35,032 nt of DNA from Io17-Chloro-G2 sp034420695. GTDB taxonomy: Bacteria; Chloroflexota; Dehalococcoidia; Lucifugimonadales; UBA3495. The translations under genes and the position numbers were made by a program. Position 1 is the first letter of the stretch; every line of letters starts with the position of its first letter. This document shows, in pieces, positions 23,504-31,258 of the stretch. Under the pieces are notes generated by a model. It was not told where the DNA came from, searched no databases, and worked only from the letters and a program-made list of their open reading frames with translations. The stretch covers positions 1 to 35,032 of the forward strand of contig DAOULB010000025.1 in the NCBI GenBank assembly GCA_034420695.1, read 5' to 3'.

Positions 23504-24517
23504 ATGCAAGTAAGACTCATCCACCTGGACGGAAAACTACCAAACCTGGCACTGATGAAACTGAGCCACTGGCACAAGAGCCAAGGGCACAACGTAACCC
23601 TGACCGATTCGGTACAGCCGAGCATGTTCGAACCAAGGCCGGACAAGGTCTACGCATCGGCAATCTTCAAGCACTCCTTCCCCAGACTGGAGGAGGTGCG
23701 TTCCGCCTGGCCCAAGGCCCTACTCGGAGGAACAGGCACCGGCTTGTACAACACCGTCGAACAGGCCATAGGCAAGGACCCCTACGAGCACTACGACTAC
23801 TCGATCTACCCCGGTTACCAATGGTCCATAGGCTTCACCCAAAGGGGCTGCCGCCTCAACTGCAGCTTTTGCGTCGTCCCGAAAAAGGAGGGCAAGCCTC
23901 TGCCGGCCAATTCAATCCAGGACATCTGGCGACCCGGCACGGAACGGAAAATAGTGCTCCTGGACAACGACTTCTTCGGACAGCCGAAACCCCTGTGGCA
24001 GGAACGCATCAAGGAGATCCGGGATGGAGCTTTCAGGGTCTCCTTCAACCAGGGCATCAATATCAGGCTCATGGACCAAGAGGCAGCAGAAGCCCTGGCG
24101 TCCATCGAGTACCGGGACGACCAGTTCGAAAGGCGCCGCCTGTACACCGCCTGGGACAACCTGGGCCAGGAGAAGATCTTCTTCCAGGGCTTGGGGAGGT
24201 TGGAGCGGGCCGGCATACCAGCCAAGCACATCATGGTCTACATGCTGACAGGCTATAGAGAGGGGGAGACCATGGAGGAAGTCCAGTACCGCCACCAGAA
24301 GCTGGTGGACGCCGGCTGCAAGCCCTATCCCATGGTCCACGAAAAGCACGCCACCAAGGAACTCAAAGAATTCCAGAGGTACGTCATAGGACGCTACGCC
24401 GAGTTCGTTCCATGGCAGGACTACGACCAAAACGCCAAGGGCCCCAGGAATAACGCCGAAGCAATCGAGACGCCGCCCCTGTGGCAGGGAAGCGAGACGC
24501 CCAGCACGAAAAGCTGA
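23504..24517 (+). CDS. radical SAM protein, phage/mobile-element type
   Basis: Full-length 337-residue radical SAM enzyme with GCRLNCSFCVVPKKEG as the Fe-S cluster motif, a B12-binding-like N-terminal region (MQVRLIHLDGKLPNLALMKL) and the SAM-contact segments VLLDNDFFG and VSFNQGINIRLMD. I remember this type from phages and plasmids without a known product. It begins 16 bases after the previous stop. A role in nucleic-acid base modification is possible but not shown. Confidence 0.82.
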   Translation: MQVRLIHLDGKLPNLALMKLSHWHKSQGHNVTLTDSVQPSMFEPRPDKVYASAIFKHSFPRLEEVRSAWPKALLGGTGTGLYNTVEQAIGKDPYEHYDYSIYPGYQWSIGFTQRGCRLNCSFCVVPKKEGKPLPANSIQDIWRPGTERKIVLLDNDFFGQPKPLWQERIKEIRDGAFRVSFNQGINIRLMDQEAAEALASIEYRDDQFERRRLYTAWDNLGQEKIFFQGLGRLERAGIPAKHIMVYMLTGYREGETMEEVQYRHQKLVDAGCKPYPMVHEKHATKELKEFQRYVIGRYAEFVPWQDYDQNAKGPRNNAEAIETPPLWQGSETPSTKS

Positions 24518-24543
24518 GGACTGAGCGACGGAAGACAAACAAC

Positions 24544-25170
24544 ATGAAAGACCCCGAGGAAAACAACACAGACCCATGGGCACAGGAACTATTCAACCAC
24601 CTGTGCGCCATCAACAGCCCCATGCCCCAAGTCATAGTCCGGGTCGCCATCCGCAACCCCGCCAACGGCTACAGCGTCGCCATAGCCCGGGCACACCCCG
24701 CCCTGGCCAGAAAGAACGACCTGGAGGCCATGTCCAAGACCTGCTTGGACGCATTGGAGGAAGCGGCAAGCCACCATCCCCAAAATGGCAACATGTCCGT
24801 AGCCCTGACCAACCTTAACCCGCAGACGGTGCTCAACAACTTCTTCCTGGCAGCCATCCCGACCGCAGCAGCAGGCCTGCTACTCCAACACCTAGCCAAC
24901 GTCCAGCCCTTGGACAACCCCTGGATAACCCCAGCCCTAGCAGGCCTCACCGCCGGCCTCGTCTGGACCACCGCCCAAGTCAAACAACGACACCGCGAGG
25001 CCAAGGAAGCCATCGTGGAGATAACCTACCGGGTCATCATATTCCGCTCAAGAAGCCGCGGACCCTCCACATCCGAAACCCTGAAAAGCGACCAACCAGG
25101 CCGACCCGCCATGTTCCTGCAGGCAGAGCCCCTGAACAGCGACCGAGACAACCGAGGAGGCAAGAAATGA
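24544..25170 (+). CDS. hypothetical protein with two membrane helices
   Basis: About 208 residues. A soluble N-terminal half (MKDPEENNTDPWAQELFNHL, then VRVAIRNPANGYSVAIARAH) is followed by two hydrophobic helices (LNNFFLAAIPTAAAGLLLQH and PWITPALAGLTAGLVW), then a basic, polar tail. ATG 24544 is chosen over an upstream frame start because GGAAG precedes it and the upstream codons overlap the radical SAM gene. It overlaps the next gene as ATGA at 25167-25170. Function unknown. Confidence 0.65.
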   Translation: MKDPEENNTDPWAQELFNHLCAINSPMPQVIVRVAIRNPANGYSVAIARAHPALARKNDLEAMSKTCLDALEEAASHHPQNGNMSVALTNLNPQTVLNNFFLAAIPTAAAGLLLQHLANVQPLDNPWITPALAGLTAGLVWTTAQVKQRHREAKEAIVEITYRVIIFRSRSRGPSTSETLKSDQPGRPAMFLQAEPLNSDRDNRGGKK

Positions 25171-26075
25171 CCCAGCAAACCGACTTCCAGGAAACCCAGC
25201 GCTGCCGGCGCTTCTTCATAACAAGCCTGGCCCGCCACTTCCAGCAGAACAACCAGAAACTCGCCCAGAGCCACGTTATGCACCTGGCCTACCTGGCACA
25301 GGAGTTGTACGACATACCACTGGACTATTACTTCTACATGTACGTCTACGGCCCCCAGGCCCCCTACATCCCGGAGGACGTCCGGACAGCCAAGAGCAAG
25401 GGCATCATCAACGTCAACTACGGTCAAGATACCGACGAAGACATAGTCCCTGTCCACACTGGCGAAGAGGGGACCGCAGAACTCCCCCAAATCCTAGAGT
25501 GGACCAAGAGCCTCAAGGCCCTCCTCGCAAACTTCGGCCACCACGACCCCAAGCAACTCAGCCTGAGAACCACCCTCGCCTGGCTCGTCAAGAAGGACAA
25601 CATCGCCCTACAGGACGAGCAAACCTACCGAGTCATCCACAACATCAAACCCCACTTGAACCGGGAAGAGGTGGCCAAGGCAATAGAGGACATCACCAAA
25701 CTGGTAGACAGAAACCCCCGAGACCAACAGGGCAGCCAAGAGGGCAACGAAGACACAGAGCCCGTCCCTGAAGCCTCAGGGCAACCAGCCGAAAGCCAAT
25801 CATGGAGGACATGGGAAATAGACCAGTGCTCCGCCTGGCTGAAGGCCGAAACTGAAGAGGCCATGGAGCGTTACCGGAACGGCCGGACCGAGTACGGCCC
25901 CACCTTCGTCGGAGACCTCCTGCAACACCTCAAGGAAGAGGTCTTGGACGTCCTCTTCTACCGATGGAGCGCAGAGAGAGAAAGGGCCTTCCTGCTGGCC
26001 CAACTCAAGGAGGCCAGGCAGAAAATCATCCGCCTGGAAGGAGAACTGAAGGCCAGAGAGAAACAGAACCCTTAG
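25167..26075 (+). CDS. Panacea-like domain fused to a MazG-like helical domain
   Basis: The N-terminal 140 residues (KLAQSHVMHLAYLAQELYDI, then PLDYYFYMYVYGPQAPYIPE) resemble Panacea/SocA-type antitoxin or chaperone-linked domains, where a helix is followed by a Tyr-rich strand and YGP. After a Glu/Gln-rich linker (about residues 175-215), AETEEAMERYRNGRTEYG and HLKEEVLDVLFYRW resemble the acidic helices of MazG/all-alpha NTP pyrophosphatases, and a coiled coil ends the protein (LLAQLKEARQKIIRLEGELK). If both hold, the protein joins an antitoxin-like module to a nucleotide-hydrolase-like module. Two of the usual four metal-binding acidic positions are clear, so activity is unproven. Confidence 0.6.
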   Translation: MTQQTDFQETQRCRRFFITSLARHFQQNNQKLAQSHVMHLAYLAQELYDIPLDYYFYMYVYGPQAPYIPEDVRTAKSKGIINVNYGQDTDEDIVPVHTGEEGTAELPQILEWTKSLKALLANFGHHDPKQLSLRTTLAWLVKKDNIALQDEQTYRVIHNIKPHLNREEVAKAIEDITKLVDRNPRDQQGSQEGNEDTEPVPEASGQPAESQSWRTWEIDQCSAWLKAETEEAMERYRNGRTEYGPTFVGDLLQHLKEEVLDVLFYRWSAERERAFLLAQLKEARQKIIRLEGELKAREKQNP

Positions 26076-26121
26076 CAAACGCCAAGCCAACCGCAGCGTA
26101 GGGAAACCAGCGCATACGCCC

Positions 26122-26274
26122 ATGAAAAAGATCACGCTGAAAACACCCCTAACACTCCTGGCCTGCATCCTGGCCGCGGCCCTAGCCATCGGCGCAACCC
26201 AAGCCATATCCGCCAACATCAAGGAGCAGCATTACCACCTGGCAATAGCCCTAGCACTGGTGGCAACCGCCTAG
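26122..26274 (+). CDS. small membrane protein ending at an in-frame TAG
   Basis: ATG 26122 starts a basic N-terminus and a hydrophobic helix (LTLLACILAAALAIGATQA). A second hydrophobic helix is cut by TAG at 26272-26274: HLAIALALVATA before it and ATVPVTAVLLTVHCLV after it. The frame then runs on unbroken (PEKPPITQSTPKPREKTQG) into the gene at 26383. The TAG may be a nonsense change, a sequence error or a read-through codon. As it stands the product is 50 residues. Confidence 0.45.
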   Translation: MKKITLKTPLTLLACILAAALAIGATQAISANIKEQHYHLAIALALVATA

Positions 26275-26382
26275 GCCACAGTCCCTGTAACCGCAGTCCT
26301 CCTCACCGTCCACTGCCTGGTAACACCGGAGAAACCCCCGATCACCCAAAGCACCCCGAAGCCAAGAGAGAAGACACAAGGC

Positions 26383-26766
26383 ATGGAAGTCACAGAGACC
26401 AGCATCACCCTCCGGGCCCAGCCCGGACGCTACTACATAGGCGACCCCTGCTTCGCAATAGACCCGGCCCACTGGCACCAATTCCTGAAGAGCAAGGACA
26501 CAGTCTTTCGCGCCACCCTGATGAACCACACCTGCATAGTCTTCCCCACCGGCACCGGAGACGGAGCATTCAGAGACAGCAACGGCTACATCTACGACGT
26601 AGACTCAGGATCAATTGCCCTAGTGCCCGAGGAAATAGCCACCGGGGCCACAGCCCACACCAGCGGCAGGTTCCTGTACTTCGGTTCTCCCTTCGACTGC
26701 CGGCGAAGAACTGAAAGAGGCCGAGCAACCCTCCAATTCGGGGCCCTGACCATAGACGCCTCATAG
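26383..26766 (+). CDS. conserved 'GDPC' mobile-element protein
   Basis: The sequence PGRYYIGDPCFAIDPAHWHQ, then FPTGTGDGAFRDSNGYIYDV and GSIALVPEE is the pattern of a small family common on phages and plasmids (YxxGDPC, then GDGxYxDxxGxxYxVDxGxIxxxP) with unknown function. ATG 26383 has no proper ribosome binding site (AAGG ends only two bases before it), and the frame is continuous with the membrane helices of the previous entry, so the native protein may be longer and membrane-anchored. The tail of about 20 residues is basic. Confidence 0.7.
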   Translation: MEVTETSITLRAQPGRYYIGDPCFAIDPAHWHQFLKSKDTVFRATLMNHTCIVFPTGTGDGAFRDSNGYIYDVDSGSIALVPEEIATGATAHTSGRFLYFGSPFDCRRRTERGRATLQFGALTIDAS

Positions 26767-26785
26767 AAAAGAGAGAGACGCTACC

Positions 26786-26989
26786 ATGAACCCAGGCAAG
26801 AACACAAAGACCCTCACCTACTGCATCAGCGTAACCGTCCTAACGGCCTCAGTCACTGTCGCCCTCATGTACGCCGGCCACACCATCGCCAGAGGGGTCC
26901 TGCCCCCACTGACGGAGTTGCTGACCACAACCGCCCTGGCCTCGGCAGGTGCAGCCGCAACCACCCTCCTCTTCAAAGACGCCGATTAA
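26786..26989 (+). CDS. small two-helix membrane protein
   Basis: The 67-residue product has a polar start (MNPGKNTKTLTYC), a hydrophobic helix (ISVTVLTASVTVALMYAGH) and a second helix (LTTTALASAGAAATTLLF) ending in FKDAD. Holin-like size and layout are notable, but no holin family was recognised and no endolysin gene is near. The start is ATG, about 20 bases after the previous stop. Confidence 0.55.
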   Translation: MNPGKNTKTLTYCISVTVLTASVTVALMYAGHTIARGVLPPLTELLTTTALASAGAAATTLLFKDAD

Positions 26990-27006
26990 ACCAAGGGAAA
27001 ATAAAG

Positions 27007-27201
27007 ATGCAGGCAAGAGACCAAAACAACCTGAATGAAAGAGAAGGAAACCTATCCTTCCAATGCGACCGGTGCGGCAACGCCACCAGGCAACTCAGTT
27101 TCGAAAACGGAGAGACCCTCTGCTCCGCCTGTGACCTCGAGGCAGAAGAAGAACACTACCAGGAAGAAGACAACTACCCGGACGAGGGGAAAGTCCATTG
27201 A
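27007..27201 (+). CDS. small zinc-ribbon protein
   Basis: CDRCGNATRQLSFENGETLCSACDLE gives two CxxC pairs 17 residues apart, a standard zinc ribbon. The rest is acidic (EAEEEHYQEEDNYPDEG). The start ATG follows a short A-rich leader. The stop overlaps the TTG start of the next gene (TTGA at 27198-27201). Likely a regulator or protein-binding module; no more can be said. Confidence 0.6.
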   Translation: MQARDQNNLNEREGNLSFQCDRCGNATRQLSFENGETLCSACDLEAEEEHYQEEDNYPDEGKVH

Positions 27202-27383
27202 CGAGTGAATGCACGCACTTCTGGGTAATAGAATCTCCCCGGGGAAGGACCAGTCTCGGGGTCTGCAAGTACTGCGGGAAGACCAAGAACTTCACGAACA
27301 CCCCGGTTGAACGAACCTACAACACCACCAAGAGCCGGGCCGAAAAGGAAGCCGAACAACCGGCCCAAAGAGACCAGACCTGA
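27198..27383 (+). CDS. small zinc-binding protein
   Basis: It starts at TTG overlapping the previous stop and reads MTSECTHFWVIESPRGRTSL, then GVCKYCGKTKNFTNT. The pattern C-x-H...C-x-x-C-G is common in very small phage and Chloroflexota/actinobacterial proteins. The C-terminal tail is basic/polar (KSRAEKEAEQPAQRDQT). It is translationally coupled to the gene before it. About 60 residues. Confidence 0.6.
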   Translation: MTSECTHFWVIESPRGRTSLGVCKYCGKTKNFTNTPVERTYNTTKSRAEKEAEQPAQRDQT

Positions 27384-27544
27384 AGAGCTTCACCAAGCGC
27401 CAAAGCCCAGGCCACTCAAATTCACTAGCATAGACCCAACGGCCCAAAAGCGGGGACTCAGCCAACCTGCCAGCCGACAAAGCCCTCACCCCCAAAAAAG
27501 AGGGGGACAGGGGACCTAACCCCACGCCGGCATACAGGACTGAG

Positions 27545-27955
27545 ATGACCTCCGACCAGACAACCCGGCTACCACCGTGTTCCAAGTGTAAAGGTACCCA
27601 AGCTCTAGACCAAGACCAGTACGGCGCCTACCTGAAATGCCTGAACTGCGGCAAGCAGACACAGCCAGGCACACAGCCAGACAGCGATTCAGCAGCAGGC
27701 ATCCACGACGGCCCGTCGATACACCTAATCCCAGATAACGGCTGCAACCTGGCACCCTCCTGCTTGCGCTGTCCATTCCCGGAGTGCAAACACGACCGCA
27801 TCAGCGCCTCAAGAAGCACCGCTGCAAAAATAAGAGATAAAGAGATGGTCCATGCCATCCAGGAAGGACTGTTAACCAACAAAGAAGCCGCCGAGAAGTA
27901 CGCCCTGTCCCCCAAGACGGTAAGCCGAATATTCCTGCGAGCAACCCTGCCCTGA
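27545..27955 (+). CDS. zinc-ribbon and helix-turn-helix protein
   Basis: The N-terminus has a CSKCKGTQALDQDQYGAYLK ribbon closed by CLNCGK. The middle has PDNGCNLAPSCLRCPFPECK, four cysteines of the kind seen in environmental Chloroflexota proteins. The C-terminus has a clear helix-turn-helix, EGLLTNKEAAEKYALSPKTVSRIF. A DNA-binding regulator, about 136 residues, is the best reading. ATG 27545 is chosen because AGGACTG lies just upstream. It converges with the leftward STAS gene, 17 bases apart. Confidence 0.7.
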   Translation: MTSDQTTRLPPCSKCKGTQALDQDQYGAYLKCLNCGKQTQPGTQPDSDSAAGIHDGPSIHLIPDNGCNLAPSCLRCPFPECKHDRISASRSTAAKIRDKEMVHAIQEGLLTNKEAAEKYALSPKTVSRIFLRATLP

Positions 27956-27972
27956 AACGGAAACGGAAAGAA

Positions 27973-28389
27973 CTACCCCGTCATAGACAGGACAGCCTCC
28001 TCCCGGTTCTTGAAGGTCGGCACGATCCGGTCAAACCCGCCAGTCATGAAGACCTCCGCCACAGTCCCGAAAAAGCCGAAGACGCCAAACTTCCGGCCCT
28101 GGGACTCCATCTTCTTGAAGGTCAACACCAGGGTCCTAAGACCGGCACTGCTGATGTAGCCAAGCCGCTCCAGGTCCAACACCAGAACCCTGCTTCCTCC
28201 AACCACCAGGATATCCGACTGCTTCTTGAATTCAGTAGCGTTGCCCCCGTCAATACGGCCTACCAAGTTCACAACAATGCTCTCGCTGTCCCAGTCCCAC
28301 TCCATAGAGAGCCTGCCGTCACCAACCACCACCTCCGACAGAGCCCCAGAGCTCCCGCCATCACCCTTCGTCACCTGTTCCTCAGCCAT
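27973..28389 (-). CDS. STAS-domain protein, anti-sigma factor antagonist-like
   Basis: A leftward 138-residue gene. MEWDWDSESIVVNLVGRIDG, then VLVLDLERLGYISSAGLRTL is the STAS core; the Ser pair in YISSAG contains the residue phosphorylated in SpoIIAA/RsbV. KMESQGRKFGVFGFFGTVAE and VPTFKNREEAVLS complete the fold. Members act by partner switching with an anti-sigma kinase; neither kinase nor sigma factor is in the window, so it may connect to host regulation. The start MAEEQV at 28389 has GAGGTGG upstream; the longer leftward frame to 28836 is not used because the frameshifted zinc-ribbon gene lies there on the other strand. Confidence 0.82.
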   Translation of the reverse strand: MAEEQVTKGDGGSSGALSEVVVGDGRLSMEWDWDSESIVVNLVGRIDGGNATEFKKQSDILVVGGSRVLVLDLERLGYISSAGLRTLVLTFKKMESQGRKFGVFGFFGTVAEVFMTGGFDRIVPTFKNREEAVLSMTG

Positions 28390-28520
28390 AAGAAGCCACC
28401 TCTTCAGGCTCTTTGAAAAAGCATAGCAACGCACCCCAGTCCAATGTTTGGCGAGAAGAGAAGCCTGACAGAGCAAAAACGTCACAGCACCAAAACGCTC
28501 CAGCAACAGTCCGCCCCCCT

Positions 28521-28539
28521 CGCCCCACCCCGGGGGGCG
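28521..28539. promoter_or_regulatory. GC-rich palindrome between divergent STAS and zinc-ribbon genes
   Basis: CGCCCC at 28521-28526 and GGGGCG at 28534-28539 form a 6-bp inverted repeat in the 178-base gap between two divergent genes. It could be an operator. No standard -35/-10 pair was identified in either direction. Confidence 0.3.
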
Positions 28540-28567
28540 TGACCAACAAAAGGCCGGAGCAAGGGAC

Positions 28568-28797
28568 ATGACGCCAACATTCACGTACCGCCATTGGAGA
28601 GCCGACATCCCCCACGGAAGCCAGGACGCCGTCCAAACACCGGAAATCCAGAATGAAGCCCCAAGAACCTGTGCCTGCGGCGCCGTTTCAGCCTCTACCT
28701 CTGGGGAAGAGACCGAGCCAAATGCCCGGAATGTTCGTACCGGGACGTACTCCGGGAAGGCGCCCGCAGAAGGATTCTCACCAAGCAGCCCAGGTAG
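28568..28797 (+). pseudogene. zinc-ribbon gene with an apparent one-base deletion
   Basis: ATG 28568 (after GGAGCAAGGGAC) opens a frame reading MTPTFTYRHWRADIPHGSQD and then EAPRTCACGA. From there the natural continuation is in another frame: RFSLYLWGRDRAKCPECSYR and DVLREGARRRILTKQPR, ending TAG 28795-28797. The second part has no start codon. Adding one C at 28683-28684 joins them and brings CACG and CPEC together as one zinc ribbon of about 77 residues. Codon use matches the neighbours on both sides. The unshifted frame runs on into the gene at 28823. Confidence 0.6.
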
Positions 28798-28822
28798 AAC
28801 AAAAACAAGAAGAGGCATCCAA

Positions 28823-29389
28823 ATGGGAGTAACCATCCATTACAGACTGCCCCCAGGCCCACCTCGTTCCACAAGGCCCCCGGCCACCACCGTCGCCCAA
28901 CCCATGCTGAAAAGGGCCCTGGACATAGCAACAAAAACCCTGAAGGCCCAAGACATCCCCCACGAAGTGGAAAGCGTCGACGACCGGGACAAAGACAATC
29001 TCCCACACCCAGCCCTCTACGGCTTCATCATCAACACCAGCGGACCAGGAGACGGGGCCGAGTCCCTTTTCTACGGCTGGGAGCACATGCCGGACCCCGA
29101 TTCGGAGGAAAGACGCCCCCCGTACATCTGGAGCGGCTACCACTTCTGCAAGACAGAGTTCGCGAGGGACTTCCCCAAGGTCCACGTAGCAATCGCAACC
29201 ATCGTGGAACAGTGGCACCAGGAACGCCTCATCAGTTCCTACACCGACGAGGCCGGGTACCTTCCAGAACACAACATGAAACACCTGATGGGAGAGGACA
29301 CCCAGCACACCCCTCTCCCCTTCAAGGCGGCAGACCAAGGAATCCAAACCTACTGCAACGGACCACAACAGATACCCCTATTCGACTAA
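28823..29389 (+). CDS. conserved hypothetical protein of the 'TIHY' type
   Basis: ATG 28823 (MGVTIHYRLPPGPP) is the family-like start; the open frame reaching back to 28568 belongs to the preceding broken gene. Conserved-looking pieces are LKRALDIATKTLKAQDIPHE, YHFCKTEFARDF, IVEQWHQERLISSYTDEAGY and LPEHNMKHLMGE. I recall a widespread family beginning MxxTIHY with FCKTxxA and a later DEGxY, of unknown role. The product has 188 residues and no predicted export signal. Function unknown. Confidence 0.65.
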   Translation: MGVTIHYRLPPGPPRSTRPPATTVAQPMLKRALDIATKTLKAQDIPHEVESVDDRDKDNLPHPALYGFIINTSGPGDGAESLFYGWEHMPDPDSEERRPPYIWSGYHFCKTEFARDFPKVHVAIATIVEQWHQERLISSYTDEAGYLPEHNMKHLMGEDTQHTPLPFKAADQGIQTYCNGPQQIPLFD

Positions 29390-29421
29390 CCAAAAGCAAG
29401 AACACGGGAACAACCTCCACA

Positions 29422-29452
29422 GGCGGCGGCTTCCGGCGAGCCGGCCGCCGCC
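29422..29452 (+). repeat. perfect 9-bp hairpin before the ArdC-like gene
   Basis: GGCGGCGGC at 29422-29430 pairs with GCCGCCGCC at 29444-29452, and the loop can form a further short stem. A second small hairpin (GGGCA with TGCCC) follows at about 29459-29472. No T run follows. Possible terminator of the upstream gene or a structured leader of the downstream one. Confidence 0.45.
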
Positions 29453-29506
29453 CCCCGAGGGCACGGCTGCCCGGCACAGCCAGCCCCGAAAAACAAAGAG
29501 GCCCCC

Positions 29507-30541
29507 GTGACTACAGCAACCCGAGCACGCCCGAAGGACAGACGCCACGACAAGACCCGCAGACAACCATCTGACGACAGGACCCCTGAACAGCAGGTAG
29601 CAGACCGCATCCTGGAACTGCTGGACAGCGGCCAGCTGCCCCCTTGGCAGCAGGGATGGGACATAAGCCCCATGGGCCAGCCCAGAAACGCCGTCTCCGA
29701 CAAGCCCTACCGGGGCATAAACCAATGGCTCACCCTGATAACCAACATGATCCGCGGCTACCAGGACCCTCGTTGGGTCACCTTCAAACAGGCGGCAGAC
29801 CTGGGCGGACACGTAATGAAGGGAGAGAAGTCCACCGCCATAGTCTTCTGGAAGATCATCGACAAACCAGGGGACGAGGAACTGAAAGACGGCGAGGTCC
29901 AGACCATAGACCAAGGAAACCCTGAGACCCAGGAGGGCCCCAGGCGCCGGCGCTTTCCCATGGCCCGCATGTACCGGGTCTTCAACATCGAGCAAACCGC
30001 AGGCTGTGAACTCCCTGCCCTGGAAAAGCCAGCAAGGGTAACCGACTCCATCGCAGAAGCGGAGGCGATCATAGCCTCAATGCCCAACCCTCCCGGGTTC
30101 GAGACCTACGCCAACCTCAACCAGCCTCCCCACTACGTCCCCGCCAAAGACCTCGTCAGGGTCCCGGACAGGAACAGGTACGAGAAGACCGAACTCTACT
30201 ACAACACCGTCTTCCACGAGCTGACCCACGCCACCGGCCACCCCTCCAGGCTCAACCGGGCAAAGTCCGCCAACAACTCCTTCCAGTCCCACGACTACGG
30301 GGTGGAGGAACTAGTGGCAGGGATGGGGGCAGCCATGCTGGGCGATAAGGCCGGCATCGGAAAGGAGACCGTGGAAGCGGACGCCGCCTACATAAAGCAC
30401 TGGCGGGACGTCATAGCCGGAGACAAGGCCATGGTCCTAAGGGCCGCCCAGCAGGCCCAGAAGGCCGTCGACTACATCTGCGGCACCCCGGCCGACGGCC
30501 AACAACAGGACCAGCCCCAGGACCAAGAACAGGAATACTGA
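29507..30541 (+). CDS. ArdC-like antirestriction protein
   Basis: Two-domain layout of ArdC: an N-terminal single-strand DNA-binding domain (EQQVADRILELLDSGQLPPW, PYRGINQWLTL, WVTFKQAADLGGHVMKGEKS) and a C-terminal zincin-like metallopeptidase with FHELTHATGHPSRLNR (HELTH zinc motif) followed by YGVEELVAGMGAAML, which supplies the third ligand. ArdC protects incoming plasmid DNA from restriction. The insert RTFNIEQ-like YRVFNIEQTAGCELP is also typical. GTG 29507 is preceded by AGAGG. The Gln-rich tail (QQQDQPQDQEQE) is variable. Full length at 344 residues. It fits a conjugative or transducing element. Confidence 0.87.
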   Translation: MTTATRARPKDRRHDKTRRQPSDDRTPEQQVADRILELLDSGQLPPWQQGWDISPMGQPRNAVSDKPYRGINQWLTLITNMIRGYQDPRWVTFKQAADLGGHVMKGEKSTAIVFWKIIDKPGDEELKDGEVQTIDQGNPETQEGPRRRRFPMARMYRVFNIEQTAGCELPALEKPARVTDSIAEAEAIIASMPNPPGFETYANLNQPPHYVPAKDLVRVPDRNRYEKTELYYNTVFHELTHATGHPSRLNRAKSANNSFQSHDYGVEELVAGMGAAMLGDKAGIGKETVEADAAYIKHWRDVIAGDKAMVLRAAQQAQKAVDYICGTPADGQQQDQPQDQEQEY

Positions 30542-30572
30542 AAGAAAAACCCAGCAGAAGGACAAAATCACC

Positions 30573-31157
30573 ATGCCAACACTTCAATTAGAAATGGCCA
30601 TGAGGGCCGCGAACCGGGAGTACTAGGAGACCCTGGCCAAGTTCGTTGGCCTGGTCTTCGCAGCCCGGGTCCCGGAAATCCAGCAGCCCTTCATCCTCTA
30701 CTCCGGGCACTGGATCTTCAACGAGACCAAGAACAAACTCCTGGAGGCCGTGAAGGCCGGCGTCCTCCTACCGGAACAAGGGGCTGACATACAGATGACA
30801 GCCTTCATCATGACGGGAAGAACACACCGGGGAGGAAGGCGGGACATCCTGGTAGAAGCAAAGCTAAAGGCAGAACCGATGGACATAACCAAGGCCCGCC
30901 GCCGGGCGAAGGCAATGCGCCTGGCAACCAATGTCCCCACCATACCGGCCCTGTTCACCATCCGCCCCACCATGGAATTGCTACAACTGTCTGAGGGCAA
31001 GTACAACCCAGGCGAGGACCGCGGCCTTCTGGACACCATCCCTGAACCCCAAGAGGAACAGGAAAAAGCCAAAGTCCAGGTAATCGCCTTCGACCCCGGC
31101 TGGGAGTTCGAACACCTGTGGCTCGCCATGGCCCAGGATGATGGCCAGGCCGAATAG
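30573..31157 (+). pseudogene. hypothetical gene with an in-frame TAG, possible PD-(D/E)XK fold
   Basis: ATG 30573 follows AGAAGGA and reads MPTLQLEMAMRAANREY, then TAG at 30624-30626, then ETLAKFVGLVFAARVPEIQQ and on to TAG 31155-31157. Codon usage is excellent on both sides, and no good start follows the TAG until ATG 30750, which would drop a well-formed part. A TGG-to-TAG or CAG-to-TAG change is the simplest explanation. The second half (RRDILVEAKLKAEPMD, then ITKARRRAKAMRLATN) resembles small proteins with a D-x-x-V-E-x-K core, a possible nuclease-like fold. Restored length is about 194 residues. Function unknown. Confidence 0.6.
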
Positions 31158-31258
31158 CCATTTTGCAAGGTGTCAAATCCCCCAAGAAATAAGACAACCG
31201 GCCTGACTACAATCCCCCGTAGGGCACCAGAAACACCAAGGCAGAGGATGAAGACCCA

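Noticed and set aside
7968..31157. Window-wide reassignment of TAG to an amino acid
   Set aside because: TAG ends several genes cleanly, for example the radical SAM gene at 18931 just before a terminator, and those at 26075, 26766 and 31157. Two internal TAGs are better treated as local events.
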